DNA of 64,000 nucleotides from JAQTTT01 sp041652755 (GTDB taxonomy: Archaea; Nanobdellota; Nanobdellia; Tiddalikarchaeales; Tiddalikarchaeaceae): NCBI GenBank assembly GCA_041652755.1, contig JBAZGS010000004.1:1-64000 (forward strand). The letters run 5' to 3'. A program made the position numbers and the translations under genes. Each line of letters opens with the position of its first letter. The first letter of the stretch is position 1. The notes below the pieces were generated by a model. That model saw only the letters and a program-made list of their open reading frames with translations, made no database searches and was not told where the DNA came from. Shown one piece after another: positions 17,633 to 26,325 of the stretch.

Positions 17633-17726
17633 GTTTCACCTGCAATATGTTTTTTTAGAAAAGTGAAACCTAATACTCGACTAATAAGACTAAGACGTTG
17701 CTTTCTCTTATTAAACTAGTAGTTGG
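17633..17726. other. Two consecutive stem-loops in a 193-base intergenic region
   Basis: GTTTCAC (17633-17639) and GTGAAAC (17663-17669) form one inverted repeat. From 17669 to 17726 a longer imperfect hairpin pairs CCTAATACTCGACTAATAAG with CTTATTAAACTAGTAGTTGG (about 16 of 21 positions) around a 16-base loop. No frame crosses it. It lies between the divergent starts at 17626 and 17820, so it is not a simple terminator. A structured leader, operator or small RNA is possible. Confidence 0.35.
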
Positions 17727-17819
17727 CTTCATATTTATAGGTTTTAATTAGCTTTTTATATTTATATAATTTTTTGTTTGAAAAAAGTATATAAGTTTTC
17801 ATAAACATATAATTATATT

Positions 17820-18317
17820 ATGGGAGAAGGCTCTGGCTTAATTGATGCGTTGAATTCCAGCTCTAATGATGATGAGACTCGTATAAAGCTTGTTTATCTA
17901 GAAGAAACAATAGAATTAATTACTAAAAACATAATAACTATGGCTGCATATTTTGATGAAAAATTCAGCAGCTTATACAATCAAATTAATTCATTAGACC
18001 AAAACATTCATTCATTAGAGAATAGATATGCTCTTATTGAAACCCAAGTTAATAGTTTAGAAACTGTTTTGCCAAAGGATAATATTTCTAATGAAAATCC
18101 TTCAGTAAGAAGCATGGCAATTGGCTTATTGACTGATTTATACAATCCAGCTAAACCTGCAAATAATTTATCAATGCCTCCTCCTCCACCAAAAGCTCCA
18201 ATTACCCAAAATAACACTGAATTGCCTACTAATGATAAGCCTTCACATAATGATTTGATGAATGAATTAAAGAAAAAGTTTGAGCTGTTAAAAGGCAAGA
18301 CTGATGAAGCTGATTAA
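17820..18317 (+). CDS. Coiled-coil protein with polyproline and WH2-like C-terminal motif
   Basis: The 165-residue protein has a heptad-patterned coiled coil (about 25-85, including IHSLENRYALIETQVNSLE), a linker with MPPPPPKAP (about 119-127), and a C-terminal amphipathic helix HNDLMNELKKKFELLKGKT. That end loosely follows the WH2 actin-binding pattern (LL-x2-I-x2-G-x2-LK). The order coiled coil, polyproline, WH2-like recalls eukaryotic actin regulators, but the resemblance is by eye and could be chance. TATA box GTATATAAG lies at about 17789-17797. It is convergent with the acetyltransferase gene at 18314. Confidence 0.65.
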   Translation: MGEGSGLIDALNSSSNDDETRIKLVYLEETIELITKNIITMAAYFDEKFSSLYNQINSLDQNIHSLENRYALIETQVNSLETVLPKDNISNENPSVRSMAIGLLTDLYNPAKPANNLSMPPPPPKAPITQNNTELPTNDKPSHNDLMNELKKKFELLKGKTDEAD

Positions 18318-18700
18318 TTTCTTATAAAAAACATTAAGTCTCGTTTGTGAACAAAGCCGTATTTAATGAAAACTTTAATCATTGCAGTGTTTGATTCATG
18401 TGCTGATTCATACCAGTCACTTATTCCTGCTTTCATGAGCAACTCTTCAGCTTTTTTCAGCAATTCAACCGCATAATTTTTTCCCCTAAATTCATCCTTA
18501 ATATAAATTAATAAAAAAGTTCCATACCCTATTTTATTATGCTCTAAAGTGAAAAAACCTATTAGCTTATTTAATTCATTGTAAGCGCATAAGTTCCATT
18601 GCTTGACAGGAGAATAAATCTCTCTAAATCCTTTGGCAGGAGCTTCTTTCCAGCTTAAAAAGTCAGCATTTTCAGTTTTTTTAAGCATTTCAAAAAACAA
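18314..18700 (-). CDS. GNAT-family N-acetyltransferase
   Basis: The 128-residue protein has the GNAT fold pattern: beta strands through YGTFLLIYIKDEF, then motif A RGKNYAVELLKKAEELL (acetyl-CoA pyrophosphate loop, R-G-x-x-x-A). The C-terminal motif has SNTAMIKVFIKYGFVHKRD, where the YGF segment is typical. The acceptor substrate cannot be predicted. It overlaps the convergent coiled-coil gene by four bases and is followed upstream by a small orphan gene. Confidence 0.82.
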   Translation of the reverse strand: MFFEMLKKTENADFLSWKEAPAKGFREIYSPVKQWNLCAYNELNKLIGFFTLEHNKIGYGTFLLIYIKDEFRGKNYAVELLKKAEELLMKAGISDWYESAHESNTAMIKVFIKYGFVHKRDLMFFIRN

Positions 18701-18708
18701 TCCTTTGA

Positions 18709-18942
18709 TTATTTTTTCTCAGTCTTAAAAATCAGCTTTGATTTTTCAGGAACGCTGACTTTTTTGTAAAAAACAGGCCTTTTATAATTCAGCTTAAATC
18801 CCTTGCTTAACAGTAAAGATTCTATCTCTTTATAATTTTTTAAATCGCTCCAAAGATCAGTAATCATTAATTGTTTGTCTAAACTAATCGCTTTTTTTAA
18901 ATCATTTACTGATTTTTTGTACATGCAAAATTCCTTAATCAT
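18709..18942 (-). CDS. Hypothetical protein, 77 residues
   Basis: A small basic protein starting MIKEFCMYKKSVNDLKK; a start at the internal Met7 is also possible. It has no recognised domain. It lies between dnaJ and the acetyltransferase gene in the same orientation, eight bases before the latter, so they may be co-transcribed. Confidence 0.5.
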   Translation of the reverse strand: MIKEFCMYKKSVNDLKKAISLDKQLMITDLWSDLKNYKEIESLLLSKGFKLNYKRPVFYKKVSVPEKSKLIFKTEKK

Positions 18943-18975
18943 TAATAATTGAACAAGTCCCTAGATTTTATATTC

Positions 18976-20115
18976 TTATTTGTTGAACTCTTCTTTTAAG
19001 CGTTCAAAGAATCCTTTTCTTGTGCTGTTTTTTTTGCCTTCAAGCTCTGACAATTCCTGTATTAATTCCTTTTCTTTGCCGCTTAATTTTGTTGGGACTA
19101 AAATATTTACTTTTACTAGCAAATCTCCAAAGTCATCATTATGGTTAAGCACTGGCAGCCCTTTGTTTTTTAGCCTGAACACAGTGTTTGGCTGCGTGCC
19201 TGCTGGTATTTTCAGCATAACTTCTGAGTCAAAAGTTTTAATGCTTACTTTGTCTCCGAGTGCTGCTTGGGTGAAATTAATATCCACAGTTGTCAGAAGG
19301 TTTTCATTGTATCTTTCAAACCTGGAATGTTCCTTAATGCTTATAAATACATATAAGTCTCCTGGAGTGTTATTGTTTTTTGCAGCGTTTCCTTTTCCTT
19401 TAATTTTTATTCTTTGCCCTTCATTTATTCCTTTAGGAATTTTTACCTTAATTTTTACTTTGTCTTTTATTCTGCCTTTTCCGTCGCATTGAGTGCAGGG
19501 GTCTTTTATTGTTTTTCCTTTTCCTCTGCAACTTGGGCATACTCCTTGATTTTGCATTCTTATTGGCCCTAAATTAACCATTTGGGTTACGAATCCTTTT
19601 CCATGGCATGTGCTGCATATTTGTATTTTGGATTTGCTGCTTGCTCCTGAACCATCGCATTTTTTGCATTCTACATAAGCATAATAGTTTATTTCTTTTT
19701 CAGCTCCAAAGTAAACATCTTCTAACTCTATATCTAAATCATATCTTAAATCTTCGCCTGATTCCTCTTCTTGCCTATGGCTTCTTTGTCCAAAGAAGCT
19801 GCCAAAGATGTCCTCAAAGCCACCGAACATATCCTCAAATCCTTGGCCTTGTCCTCCTCCAAATCCTTGGAATCCTCCTTGTGCTCCTTGGCTTTGCTGG
19901 TCTCTAGTGGTGCCAAACATGTCATATTGTTGCCTTTTAGAATCATCGCCTATTACACTGAAAGCTTCGTTTAATTCCTTGAACTTATCCTCTGCCCCTT
20001 TTTCTTTATTGACATCTGGGTGGTATTTCATTGCAAGCTTTCTGTAAGCTTTTTTTATTTCTTCCTGGCTTGCATCTTTGCTAACACCCAATGTTTCGTA
20101 GTAATTTTTAGGCAT
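18976..20115 (-). CDS. dnaJ: Chaperone DnaJ (Hsp40)
   Basis: The 379-residue protein has all type I DnaJ parts: J domain (about 4-68) with the HPD motif at 32-34, a Gly/Phe-rich linker (79-108, repeated GFGG and MFGG), and a zinc-finger domain with four CxxCxGxG repeats (C150/C153, C167/C170, C193/C196, C207/C210). The C-terminal substrate-binding domains follow. DnaJ stimulates the DnaK ATPase and delivers substrate. It lies 65 bases downstream of dnaK in the same orientation. The system is thought to have entered archaea from bacteria. Confidence 0.97.
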   Translation of the reverse strand: MPKNYYETLGVSKDASQEEIKKAYRKLAMKYHPDVNKEKGAEDKFKELNEAFSVIGDDSKRQQYDMFGTTRDQQSQGAQGGFQGFGGGQGQGFEDMFGGFEDIFGSFFGQRSHRQEEESGEDLRYDLDIELEDVYFGAEKEINYYAYVECKKCDGSGASSKSKIQICSTCHGKGFVTQMVNLGPIRMQNQGVCPSCRGKGKTIKDPCTQCDGKGRIKDKVKIKVKIPKGINEGQRIKIKGKGNAAKNNNTPGDLYVFISIKEHSRFERYNENLLTTVDINFTQAALGDKVSIKTFDSEVMLKIPAGTQPNTVFRLKNKGLPVLNHNDDFGDLLVKVNILVPTKLSGKEKELIQELSELEGKKNSTRKGFFERLKEEFNK

Positions 20116-20180
20116 AGTATTTCAGTTCACTCTCTCTTTATTTAAAAAAGTTAATAAAAAAAAATAAAAAAAAAGAAGCT

Positions 20181-22088
20181 TTACTTCTTTTCTTCAAAGT
20201 CTCCATCAACTACTTCATCATCTGAATCTTTTTTTGGTTTCTTTGCCTTTTCTTCATTAGGTTTCTGGGCTTGCTGTTCAGCTGCAGCATTTTGGTAAAG
20301 TTTTGTTGTGAATTCCTGAATCATTGTTTCTAATTCTTCCATTTTTTTCTTAATATCTTCAAGATTCTCGCTTGGAATAACTGCCTTTAATTCTGATGAT
20401 TTTTCTTCCAATTTCTTCTTGGTTTCTTCATCCATTTTGTCTCCCATTTCTTTTATGGTTTTTTCAACAGTGTAAGTCATTGTTTCAGCTTTGTTTAATA
20501 CTTCAACCTGTTCAGCTTTTTTTCTGTCATCCTCTTCGTATTGCTTTGCCTGCTCTTTCATTCTTTCAATCTCTGAGTCGCTAAGTCCTGTTGATGACTT
20601 AATGCTTATTGCTTGCTGTTTCCCTGTTCCTAAATCTTTTGCGGAGACATTTATTATTCCGTTAGCATCAATGTCAAAGGTTACTTCTATTTGGGGTATT
20701 CCTCTTGGAGCTGGAGGTATTCCAACTAAGTCAAATCTTCCAAGTGAATGGTTGTCAGCAGACATTGGCCTTTCTCCTTGAAGCACATGTATGCTTACTG
20801 CTGGCTGGTTATCTGCTGCAGTGCTGTATACTTGGCTTTTTTTGATTGGAACAGTGGTATTTCTGTCAATCATTTTTGTAAATATTCCTCCCAAGGTTTC
20901 AATTCCTAAGCTTAATGGAGTAACATCTAATAATAATACATCTTTTATTTCTCCTCCAAGCACTCCTGCTTGTATCGCAGCTCCTACTGCAACTACTTCA
21001 TCAGGGTTAACTCCTTTGTTAGGCTCTTTTCCAAAAAAAGTTTTTACTTTTTCATAGATTGATGGAATTCTTGTTGGTCCTCCAACTAGTAATACTTCAT
21101 CAATTTGATTTTTAGTGATTCCTGCATCCTTTATTGCTTTCTCGCAAGGACCTATAGTTTTTTCAAGCAAATCTTTCACTAAATCCTCAAATTTAGCTCT
21201 TGATAGCTGCATATTCACATGAACTGGATTGCCATCAATCATTGTAATATAAGGGATATTAATTTCAGTATTAGTTGTTGTTGAAAGCTCTATTTTCGCT
21301 TTTTCAGCAGCTTCTTTTAGCCTTTGAATAGCTGTTTTGTCCTTTGATAAATCGATGTTGTGCTTTTTTTTGTATTCTTCAACAATGTAGTCCATTATTC
21401 TTTGGTCCCAGTCAGCTCCACCTAAGTGAGTGTCACCATTTGTTGATTTTACTTCAAAGATTCCATCGCTTAATTCTAGAATGCTTATATCAAATGTTCC
21501 TCCTCCTAAGTCATAGACTGCTATTTTTTTGCTTCCTTTTTTGTCTAATCCATAGGCTAAGCTTGCGCTTGTTGGTTCGTTGATTATTCTTAAAACTTTA
21601 AGTCCTGCTATTTCTCCTGCTTGCTTTGTTGCTTGTCTTTGAGAGTCATTAAAGTATGCTGGAACAGTTATTACTGCGCTGTCAACTTCTTCAGCTAAGA
21701 ATGCTTCAGCATCTTTTTTTAACTTGCTAAGTAGCATTGCGCTTATCTCTGGAGGTGAATATTGCTTTCCTTTAAGCTCAACTCTTACATCTCCATTTGG
21801 AGCTTTTACTATTTTATAAGGGGCATGTGTTAAGTCAAATTTAATTGCTGGGTCATTGTATTTTCTTCCCATGAATCTTTTAATGTGGAATACTGTGTTT
21901 TCAGCATTAATTACTGCCTGTCTTTTTGCAGGTGTTCCAATTAGTCTTTCTCCTTCTTTTGTGAACGCAACCATTGAAGGCATTATTCTGTCTCCTTCAG
22001 AGGTTGGAATTACTTGAGGCCTTCCGCCCTCAATGTATGCCATACAGCATTTAGTTGTACCTAAATCTATACCTATTGTTCTTGCCAT
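20181..22088 (-). CDS. dnaK: Chaperone DnaK (Hsp70)
   Basis: The 635-residue protein is full length. The nucleotide-binding domain has GIDLGTT near the N-terminus, AVITVPAYFNDSQRQATK, YDLGGGTFDISIL and LLVGGPTRIP. The substrate-binding domain and helical lid follow, and the tail is acidic (DDEVVDGDFEEKK). DnaK folds and protects proteins using ATP, with DnaJ and GrpE, both encoded nearby. The 5' leader and promoter contain repeated palindromes (22115-22197), pointing to a dedicated repressor. Confidence 0.98.
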   Translation of the reverse strand: MARTIGIDLGTTKCCMAYIEGGRPQVIPTSEGDRIMPSMVAFTKEGERLIGTPAKRQAVINAENTVFHIKRFMGRKYNDPAIKFDLTHAPYKIVKAPNGDVRVELKGKQYSPPEISAMLLSKLKKDAEAFLAEEVDSAVITVPAYFNDSQRQATKQAGEIAGLKVLRIINEPTSASLAYGLDKKGSKKIAVYDLGGGTFDISILELSDGIFEVKSTNGDTHLGGADWDQRIMDYIVEEYKKKHNIDLSKDKTAIQRLKEAAEKAKIELSTTTNTEINIPYITMIDGNPVHVNMQLSRAKFEDLVKDLLEKTIGPCEKAIKDAGITKNQIDEVLLVGGPTRIPSIYEKVKTFFGKEPNKGVNPDEVVAVGAAIQAGVLGGEIKDVLLLDVTPLSLGIETLGGIFTKMIDRNTTVPIKKSQVYSTAADNQPAVSIHVLQGERPMSADNHSLGRFDLVGIPPAPRGIPQIEVTFDIDANGIINVSAKDLGTGKQQAISIKSSTGLSDSEIERMKEQAKQYEEDDRKKAEQVEVLNKAETMTYTVEKTIKEMGDKMDEETKKKLEEKSSELKAVIPSENLEDIKKKMEELETMIQEFTTKLYQNAAAEQQAQKPNEEKAKKPKKDSDDEVVDGDFEEKK

Positions 22089-22114
22089 TTTTTTATCACC
22101 ATTTATTTTTTAAT

Positions 22115-22197
22115 TGTTAGTATTAGACACCAACAATCATTGTTAGTATAAAATACCAACAGTATTTATTTATAAATGTTGTGGTAAAATACCAACA
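22115..22197 (-). promoter_or_regulatory. dnaK promoter with three operator repeats
   Basis: Two 8-5-8 palindromes lie at 22115-22135 (TGTTAGTA-N5-CACCAACA) and 22141-22161 (TGTTAGTA-N5-TACCAACA). A third, degenerate copy at 22177-22197 keeps one perfect half-site TACCAACA. A TATA box (TTTATAAATA on the minus strand, 22167-22176) sits between copies two and three, so transcription should begin near 22145, inside copy two, with copy one in the 5' leader. This layout fits a heat-shock repressor that blocks initiation. The half-site is not the bacterial CIRCE element. Confidence 0.7.
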
Positions 22198-22227
22198 TAA
22201 GATTACCTTTGATTATTAAAAAATAAA

Positions 22228-23505
22228 TTATTTTTCTTCATCAAAAGGACTTATTACCATCATACTATATTTTTTATCATCAGTATTTTCAGGCAAATAT
22301 AATCTTGCAGCTTCCCTTATGCTTTCCTGATTAATATTTTTAATAATATCAATAACATCAACTATGTCAAAATCATCATAAATGTTTGATTTCATTATAT
22401 CAATATTTCCAATAGGAGATTCATAATTTTTTAAAATATCATAATTAGTCTTTTTAATATTTTTTATTAAAAAATCCTCAGGTATTAATTTATTCCTCAA
22501 ATCTGAAAATATGTCAAATACTGAATTAATCACTTTTTTATATTTCTGTGCTTGAATCATTCCTGCAATGCTTAAATAATTACAACTTGGTTCTATTATA
22601 AATTTTGAATCAATATTGTAAGCTAATCCTTTTTTTGCGCTTATTTCGCTATGAAGCCTTGAATTGTAAGAATTCCCTAAGAAGTCATTTAATATTTGCA
22701 TTTCATAGTAATATTTTTCATTAAAATTAGGCGCGTTTAATCTCATACTGAATTGGGCGCTGCTTAAATCAGGATTATTCTCATTCAATAAGAAAATGTC
22801 TTTGAAGTACAAGAATGATGACTTAATCTGAGGCTTTAATTTTTTAACATTAAACTCAAGCTTTTTTCCTTTAGAGTAGTTTCCAAAATAATTACTGATA
22901 AGTGAGTCTATATTATCAGGCAAGCCCCCGTAAAGAAATAGCCCCATATTATTAATATTAAAATTCCTTTTGTATATATTCATCAAGTCATTAACCGAGG
23001 CTTTTTTTATAATTTCTGCATCCCCTAATACGTCATAAATGACCCTTGAATTTCCAAAAAAGGCATCATTAAATGATTCTCCATAAATGGATTTATTAGT
23101 TTTATGGTCACATATTTCCCTTAAAACCCTTTGTTTTTCTTGATCCAGAGTGGTTTCATCAAATTTTGAGTTTAAAGCTATTTGGGATAAGAAATCCAAG
23201 CAGGATTCAACATCTTCTTTTAATAAATCTGATCTGAAATAAATTGGTATGATTGAAGTGGACGCGTTGGAATACCCGAAATTTGACTTAATATCATCCA
23301 ATTGCTTTGGAGTGTATTTTGCTGTTGCTCCATTGTATATGCAGTGCTCTAATAAGTGACATAATCCTTTTTCATTATTATTCTCTGTTAATGAACCACT
23401 TCCGATGTTTAAATCAATTAAGGTAATATTGCTATCAGTCTTTCTATATGCAACATTTAATCCGTTATCCATAGTATATTTATTGAAATTAAAATATTTA
23501 CCCAT
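22228..23505 (-). CDS. M16-family zinc metallopeptidase
   Basis: The 425-residue protein has the inverted zinc motif HxxEH of the M16 family at residues 50-54 (CHLLEHCIYNG), with the downstream conserved segment QEKQRVLREICDHK that supplies the third ligand region. The second half is the non-catalytic M16 repeat. These peptidases degrade peptides or process proteins. It stands between grpE and dnaK in the same orientation, which suggests a protein-quality-control role. The gene is intact. Confidence 0.85.
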   Translation of the reverse strand: MGKYFNFNKYTMDNGLNVAYRKTDSNITLIDLNIGSGSLTENNNEKGLCHLLEHCIYNGATAKYTPKQLDDIKSNFGYSNASTSIIPIYFRSDLLKEDVESCLDFLSQIALNSKFDETTLDQEKQRVLREICDHKTNKSIYGESFNDAFFGNSRVIYDVLGDAEIIKKASVNDLMNIYKRNFNINNMGLFLYGGLPDNIDSLISNYFGNYSKGKKLEFNVKKLKPQIKSSFLYFKDIFLLNENNPDLSSAQFSMRLNAPNFNEKYYYEMQILNDFLGNSYNSRLHSEISAKKGLAYNIDSKFIIEPSCNYLSIAGMIQAQKYKKVINSVFDIFSDLRNKLIPEDFLIKNIKKTNYDILKNYESPIGNIDIMKSNIYDDFDIVDVIDIIKNINQESIREAARLYLPENTDDKKYSMMVISPFDEEK

Positions 23506-23537
23506 GTATTAATCTGATAAAAATCTCTTTAAAAAGA

Positions 23538-24017
23538 TTATTCAAACAAGTATTTTCCGTTTGAGTTGACAAAGCTTTTATACATCTCTATTTTTACAAG
23601 CCTTTCAGGTTCAAAGCAATAGATTAGCTCTGTCAAAAAATTCCTAACCAAATAAGGCATCCTGTATTTCTTCTTATTAGTAGACACATAATTAATAATC
23701 TCTTTTTTAACATCAACATCCAATTCATTAAAAAGAACAGTATAATGAAAAGTTTGGTTATAAGAGATTATGAAATTCAAAACCTCGTAAAATTTCTTGT
23801 TAAACTTGACATGAAACTTGTCCTTTATTATAAGCAGTCCTCTGGCAAAATAGTCAAAATAAGTGTCAGCATCCTCTCCAGTTACCATATAAAAGTCATT
23901 TTCATTGGGAAAAATTCTCAAAAGTATATAATTAGAAATTAAGCAATAAAACTCCTTAAAATCCTTGTCAGTAAGCCCTAAATCAGAATGCTTTTTCTTA
24001 AAATCTTCAAAAATCAT
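23538..24017 (-). CDS. Hypothetical protein, 159 residues, in grpE-dnaK cluster
   Basis: A soluble protein rich in aromatic residues (DTYFDYFARGLLIIKDKF, then YRMPYLVRNFLTELIYCF). No family is recognised. It lies 32 bases after grpE and 32 bases before the M16 peptidase gene in the same orientation, so co-transcription is likely. A role in stress response is suggested only by its neighbours. Confidence 0.6.
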   Translation of the reverse strand: MIFEDFKKKHSDLGLTDKDFKEFYCLISNYILLRIFPNENDFYMVTGEDADTYFDYFARGLLIIKDKFHVKFNKKFYEVLNFIISYNQTFHYTVLFNELDVDVKKEIINYVSTNKKKYRMPYLVRNFLTELIYCFEPERLVKIEMYKSFVNSNGKYLFE

Positions 24018-24049
24018 AAAAGTAACATAACTTAGTAATATTAATAAAT

Positions 24050-24523
24050 TTATTGTTTCTTGTTCACAACCACTTTGCTTGGCTTGATTAGTTTATCATT
24101 AAAAGTGTAGCCTTTTTCTATTTCATCAATTATCATTCCATCATCTTTGGTTTCATCCGTAACAGAAACCATTGCTTCATGCAAATTAATGTCAAATTTT
24201 TCGCCAACGCATTTAATCTCTTTCAGACCTGCTTTTATAAGCACTTTCATGAAATTCTTATATATTAATTTAAATCCTTCATCCTTGCTTAAATCGCTGG
24301 CTTTTTTGAAAGCCTCTAAATCAGGCAATAAGTCAAGTATTAATTCTGTTTTTGACAAATCAGACAAGTCAAGTTTTTCTTTAATAACCCTTTTTTTGTA
24401 ATTGTCAAAATCTGCCTGAAGAAGCCTTAATTGATTGGTAAGCAAAACATAATCCTTTTTTAGCTCTTCAAACTTTTTCATGTCTTCAATGCAATCTTTG
24501 CATTCTTCATTTTTTTTACTCAT
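24050..24523 (-). CDS. grpE: Nucleotide exchange factor GrpE
   Basis: The 157-residue protein has an N-terminal coiled coil (LKKDYVLLTNQLRLLQADFDN cut within 30-55) leading into the GrpE motif FDNYKKRV, then LLPDLEAFKKA and the C-terminal beta domain with NLHEAM and KVVVNK. GrpE releases ADP from DnaK. It heads the cluster grpE - orphan - M16 peptidase - dnaK - dnaJ. The N-terminus has a CxxC pair (ECKDC) not usual for the family. Confidence 0.93.
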   Translation of the reverse strand: MSKKNEECKDCIEDMKKFEELKKDYVLLTNQLRLLQADFDNYKKRVIKEKLDLSDLSKTELILDLLPDLEAFKKASDLSKDEGFKLIYKNFMKVLIKAGLKEIKCVGEKFDINLHEAMVSVTDETKDDGMIIDEIEKGYTFNDKLIKPSKVVVNKKQ

Positions 24524-24582
24524 TATATTAGTCTATTCAATCTTTTTATTTAAATAATTTTTCTAAAAAAACGTAGTTTCTA

Positions 24583-24656
24583 AGGGCTTACAGGGATTTG
24601 AACCCTGATTTTCGGCTCCGAAGGCCACTGTACTATCCAAGTTATACTATAAGCCC
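24583..24656 (-). tRNA. tRNA-Arg (anticodon TCG)
   Basis: A 74-base cloverleaf on the minus strand. Acceptor GGGCTTA pairs with TAAGCCC, D stem GTAT/GTAC, anticodon loop CTTCGGA with TCG at 34-36, T arm CAGGG-TTCAAAT-CCCTG. The top pair of the anticodon stem is a G-A mismatch. CCA is not encoded. It is upstream of grpE. Confidence 0.88.
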
Positions 24657-24720
24657 ATTAAATAATTGAACAATTGTTTATTAAAAAATTTTATAATCCC
24701 TTAATTTCATAGAATAACTT

Positions 24721-25368
24721 ATGAATGACTTAATCATCATATTATTAGTTGCAATATATATAGCAATTGTTTACACAATCCCAATAGTTTTATATAAAAA
24801 AAATAGGATAAATAAAAGAACCGCACGAATGATTATTCATTTTTTCTCAGGATTAAGCATAATATCATTGTTCTTTGCAACAAATAAATGGCTTTATTTT
24901 ATTGCCTCAGCAGTTATCACTTTAATAGTTTTTTTATCAAGAAAATCAACCCCTTTTCTAAAACACATTTTTCATTCAATGAATGATGAGCAGGAAAAAA
25001 ATTACCTGCAAGGCCCAGTGCTTTATGGAGTATCCATAACTTACCTAATACTTTTTTCAATAGTAACCAATAACACTATTATTCCATTAATGAGCACCTT
25101 AATACTAATAATATCAGATCCTTTGGCTGCAATTGTAGGGAAAAACTATGGAAAAAACATTTTTTCAATATTAGGCAATAACAGAACTTTTGAAGGCTCG
25201 CTTGCAATGCTAATCTCAAACTTAATAATAATCTCATCATTTTTCGGATTTTCAATGAAAGCTTTGGCAATAAGTTTCATAATCTCAATAGTTGAACTAA
25301 TAAGCCCTAGCAAAATAGATGATTTTACATTGCCATTTAGCGCTTCATTATTATTAATTAATTATTAA
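24721..25368 (+). CDS. Polyprenol/phytol kinase-like membrane protein (SEC59/VTE5 family)
   Basis: The 215-residue protein is almost all membrane segments and carries the family signature: ISDPLAAIVGKNYGK (about 134-148), RTFEGSLAM (about 157-165) and a C-terminal ELISPSKIDDF. The family uses CTP or ATP to phosphorylate lipid alcohols such as dolichol, phytol or geranylgeraniol. Two relatives lie at 43832 and 44440. In an archaeon a role in prenyl-lipid salvage is plausible. The 3' end overlaps the convergent small gene by 15 bases. Confidence 0.78.
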   Translation: MNDLIIILLVAIYIAIVYTIPIVLYKKNRINKRTARMIIHFFSGLSIISLFFATNKWLYFIASAVITLIVFLSRKSTPFLKHIFHSMNDEQEKNYLQGPVLYGVSITYLILFSIVTNNTIIPLMSTLILIISDPLAAIVGKNYGKNIFSILGNNRTFEGSLAMLISNLIIISSFFGFSMKALAISFIISIVELISPSKIDDFTLPFSASLLLINY

Positions 25369-25518
25369 AAAAAAGAGTATTGCTAAAAATATCACTAAGC
25401 TTGAAAAAAAAGATTTTAAAAGCACTCGATTCGAATTTTTGTCATCTAAGAAAAAATATGCTGCAATGAATGAGAATATGAAAACGAAAACCATAAATAA
25501 GATAAATCCATCAATCAT
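25354..25518 (-). CDS. 54-residue membrane protein
   Basis: The start ATG overlaps the stop of the upstream gene as ATGA (25515-25518). The peptide begins MIDGFILFMVFVFIFSFIAA, has a polar hinge (DDKNSNRVLLK) and a second hydrophobic segment, so it likely forms a two-helix hairpin. No family recognised. Coupled translation supports it as a real gene. Confidence 0.6.
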   Translation of the reverse strand: MIDGFILFMVFVFIFSFIAAYFFLDDKNSNRVLLKSFFSSLVIFLAILFFLIIN

Positions 25519-25877
25519 TTATTTTCACACCCTAAATAATTACTGTAATAATTTACTGGGCTGCTGCACAATATTGCAGCACTGTTTCCTTCAATATTTT
25601 TATCATAAATTTTTGCGCAATATTCATTGCTGTCAATCACTTCATTGTTGTTCAAATCAATGCTTGTGCAGCAAAAATTCTTCCTATTAACCTCTGTTTT
25701 TATAGTTGTATATAAAGAAGCAGCTCTTCCGCATTCTGCTAAAAGCTGGCTTGTGGAAATTTCCTCATTTGGTGAGAGTATATTAATGAATGCTAAAATT
25801 CCGCTGTAAACTAAAGGTATTATTATTCCGAAAATAACAATTGCCATTATTATCATTAAATAATTCTTCTTTTCCAT
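25515..25877 (-). CDS. Membrane-anchored Cys-containing protein
   Basis: The 120-residue protein has an N-terminal membrane segment (LMIIMAIVIFGIIIPLVYSG, residues about 7-26) and an external domain with six cysteines, including NFCCTS, EYCAK, ILCSS and LGCENK. The cysteines suggest disulphide bonds outside the cell. No family is recognised. It is coupled to the 54-residue membrane protein, and the two may form a complex. Confidence 0.6.
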   Translation of the reverse strand: MEKKNYLMIIMAIVIFGIIIPLVYSGILAFINILSPNEEISTSQLLAECGRAASLYTTIKTEVNRKNFCCTSIDLNNNEVIDSNEYCAKIYDKNIEGNSAAILCSSPVNYYSNYLGCENK

Positions 25878-25967
25878 TGTTTAATAATTAATTAGCAGTC
25901 ATTTAAATATTTCACTACTTTAAAGATGTTATATAGTTTTTTAAAAACAACTCAATATGAATAAAAT

Positions 25968-26318
25968 ATGCAAAAATATATGGCTTTTAATATTGAACCT
26001 TATTTTGGAAAATCCTTCAAGACAAATAATTCTACTTGGAGTGTCTCTAAAGATGGAACTATTGGAGGAGACAGCAGGTATTTTATAAGGCATCCTGAAA
26101 TGGTTGATGCAAAAATCAGGTATATTGGAGGAGCACCCCTGGAAAAACTTAGGAAAATTCAGTATAGTTCAGAGAATCAAAGCGAACTTGAAAAAAGAAC
26201 CATTGAAATATTAAGCCAAATTTCTATTGGAAACCGTATAATAATTGGTGCCAGCCCACAGAATGATTTGGAAAAAATAACCCAAATATTAACCACTAGT
26301 GTTAATGAATTACTTTAA
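25968..26318 (+). CDS. Hypothetical protein, 116 residues
   Basis: A soluble protein starting MQKYMAFNIEPYFGKSFKT with several Gly-rich turns (GTIGGDSRYF, YIGGAPLEK). No family is recognised. A TATA-like TTTTTTAAAAAC lies about 30 bases upstream. The stop is eight bases from the 3' end of the convergent tRNA-Arg(CCT) gene. Confidence 0.6.
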   Translation: MQKYMAFNIEPYFGKSFKTNNSTWSVSKDGTIGGDSRYFIRHPEMVDAKIRYIGGAPLEKLRKIQYSSENQSELEKRTIEILSQISIGNRIIIGASPQNDLEKITQILTTSVNELL

Positions 26319-26325
26319 TAATAAG

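Noticed and set aside
22115..22197. CIRCE element for HrcA
   Set aside because: The half-site TGTTAGTA with 5-base spacer does not match CIRCE (TTAGCACTC-N9-GAGTGCTAA).
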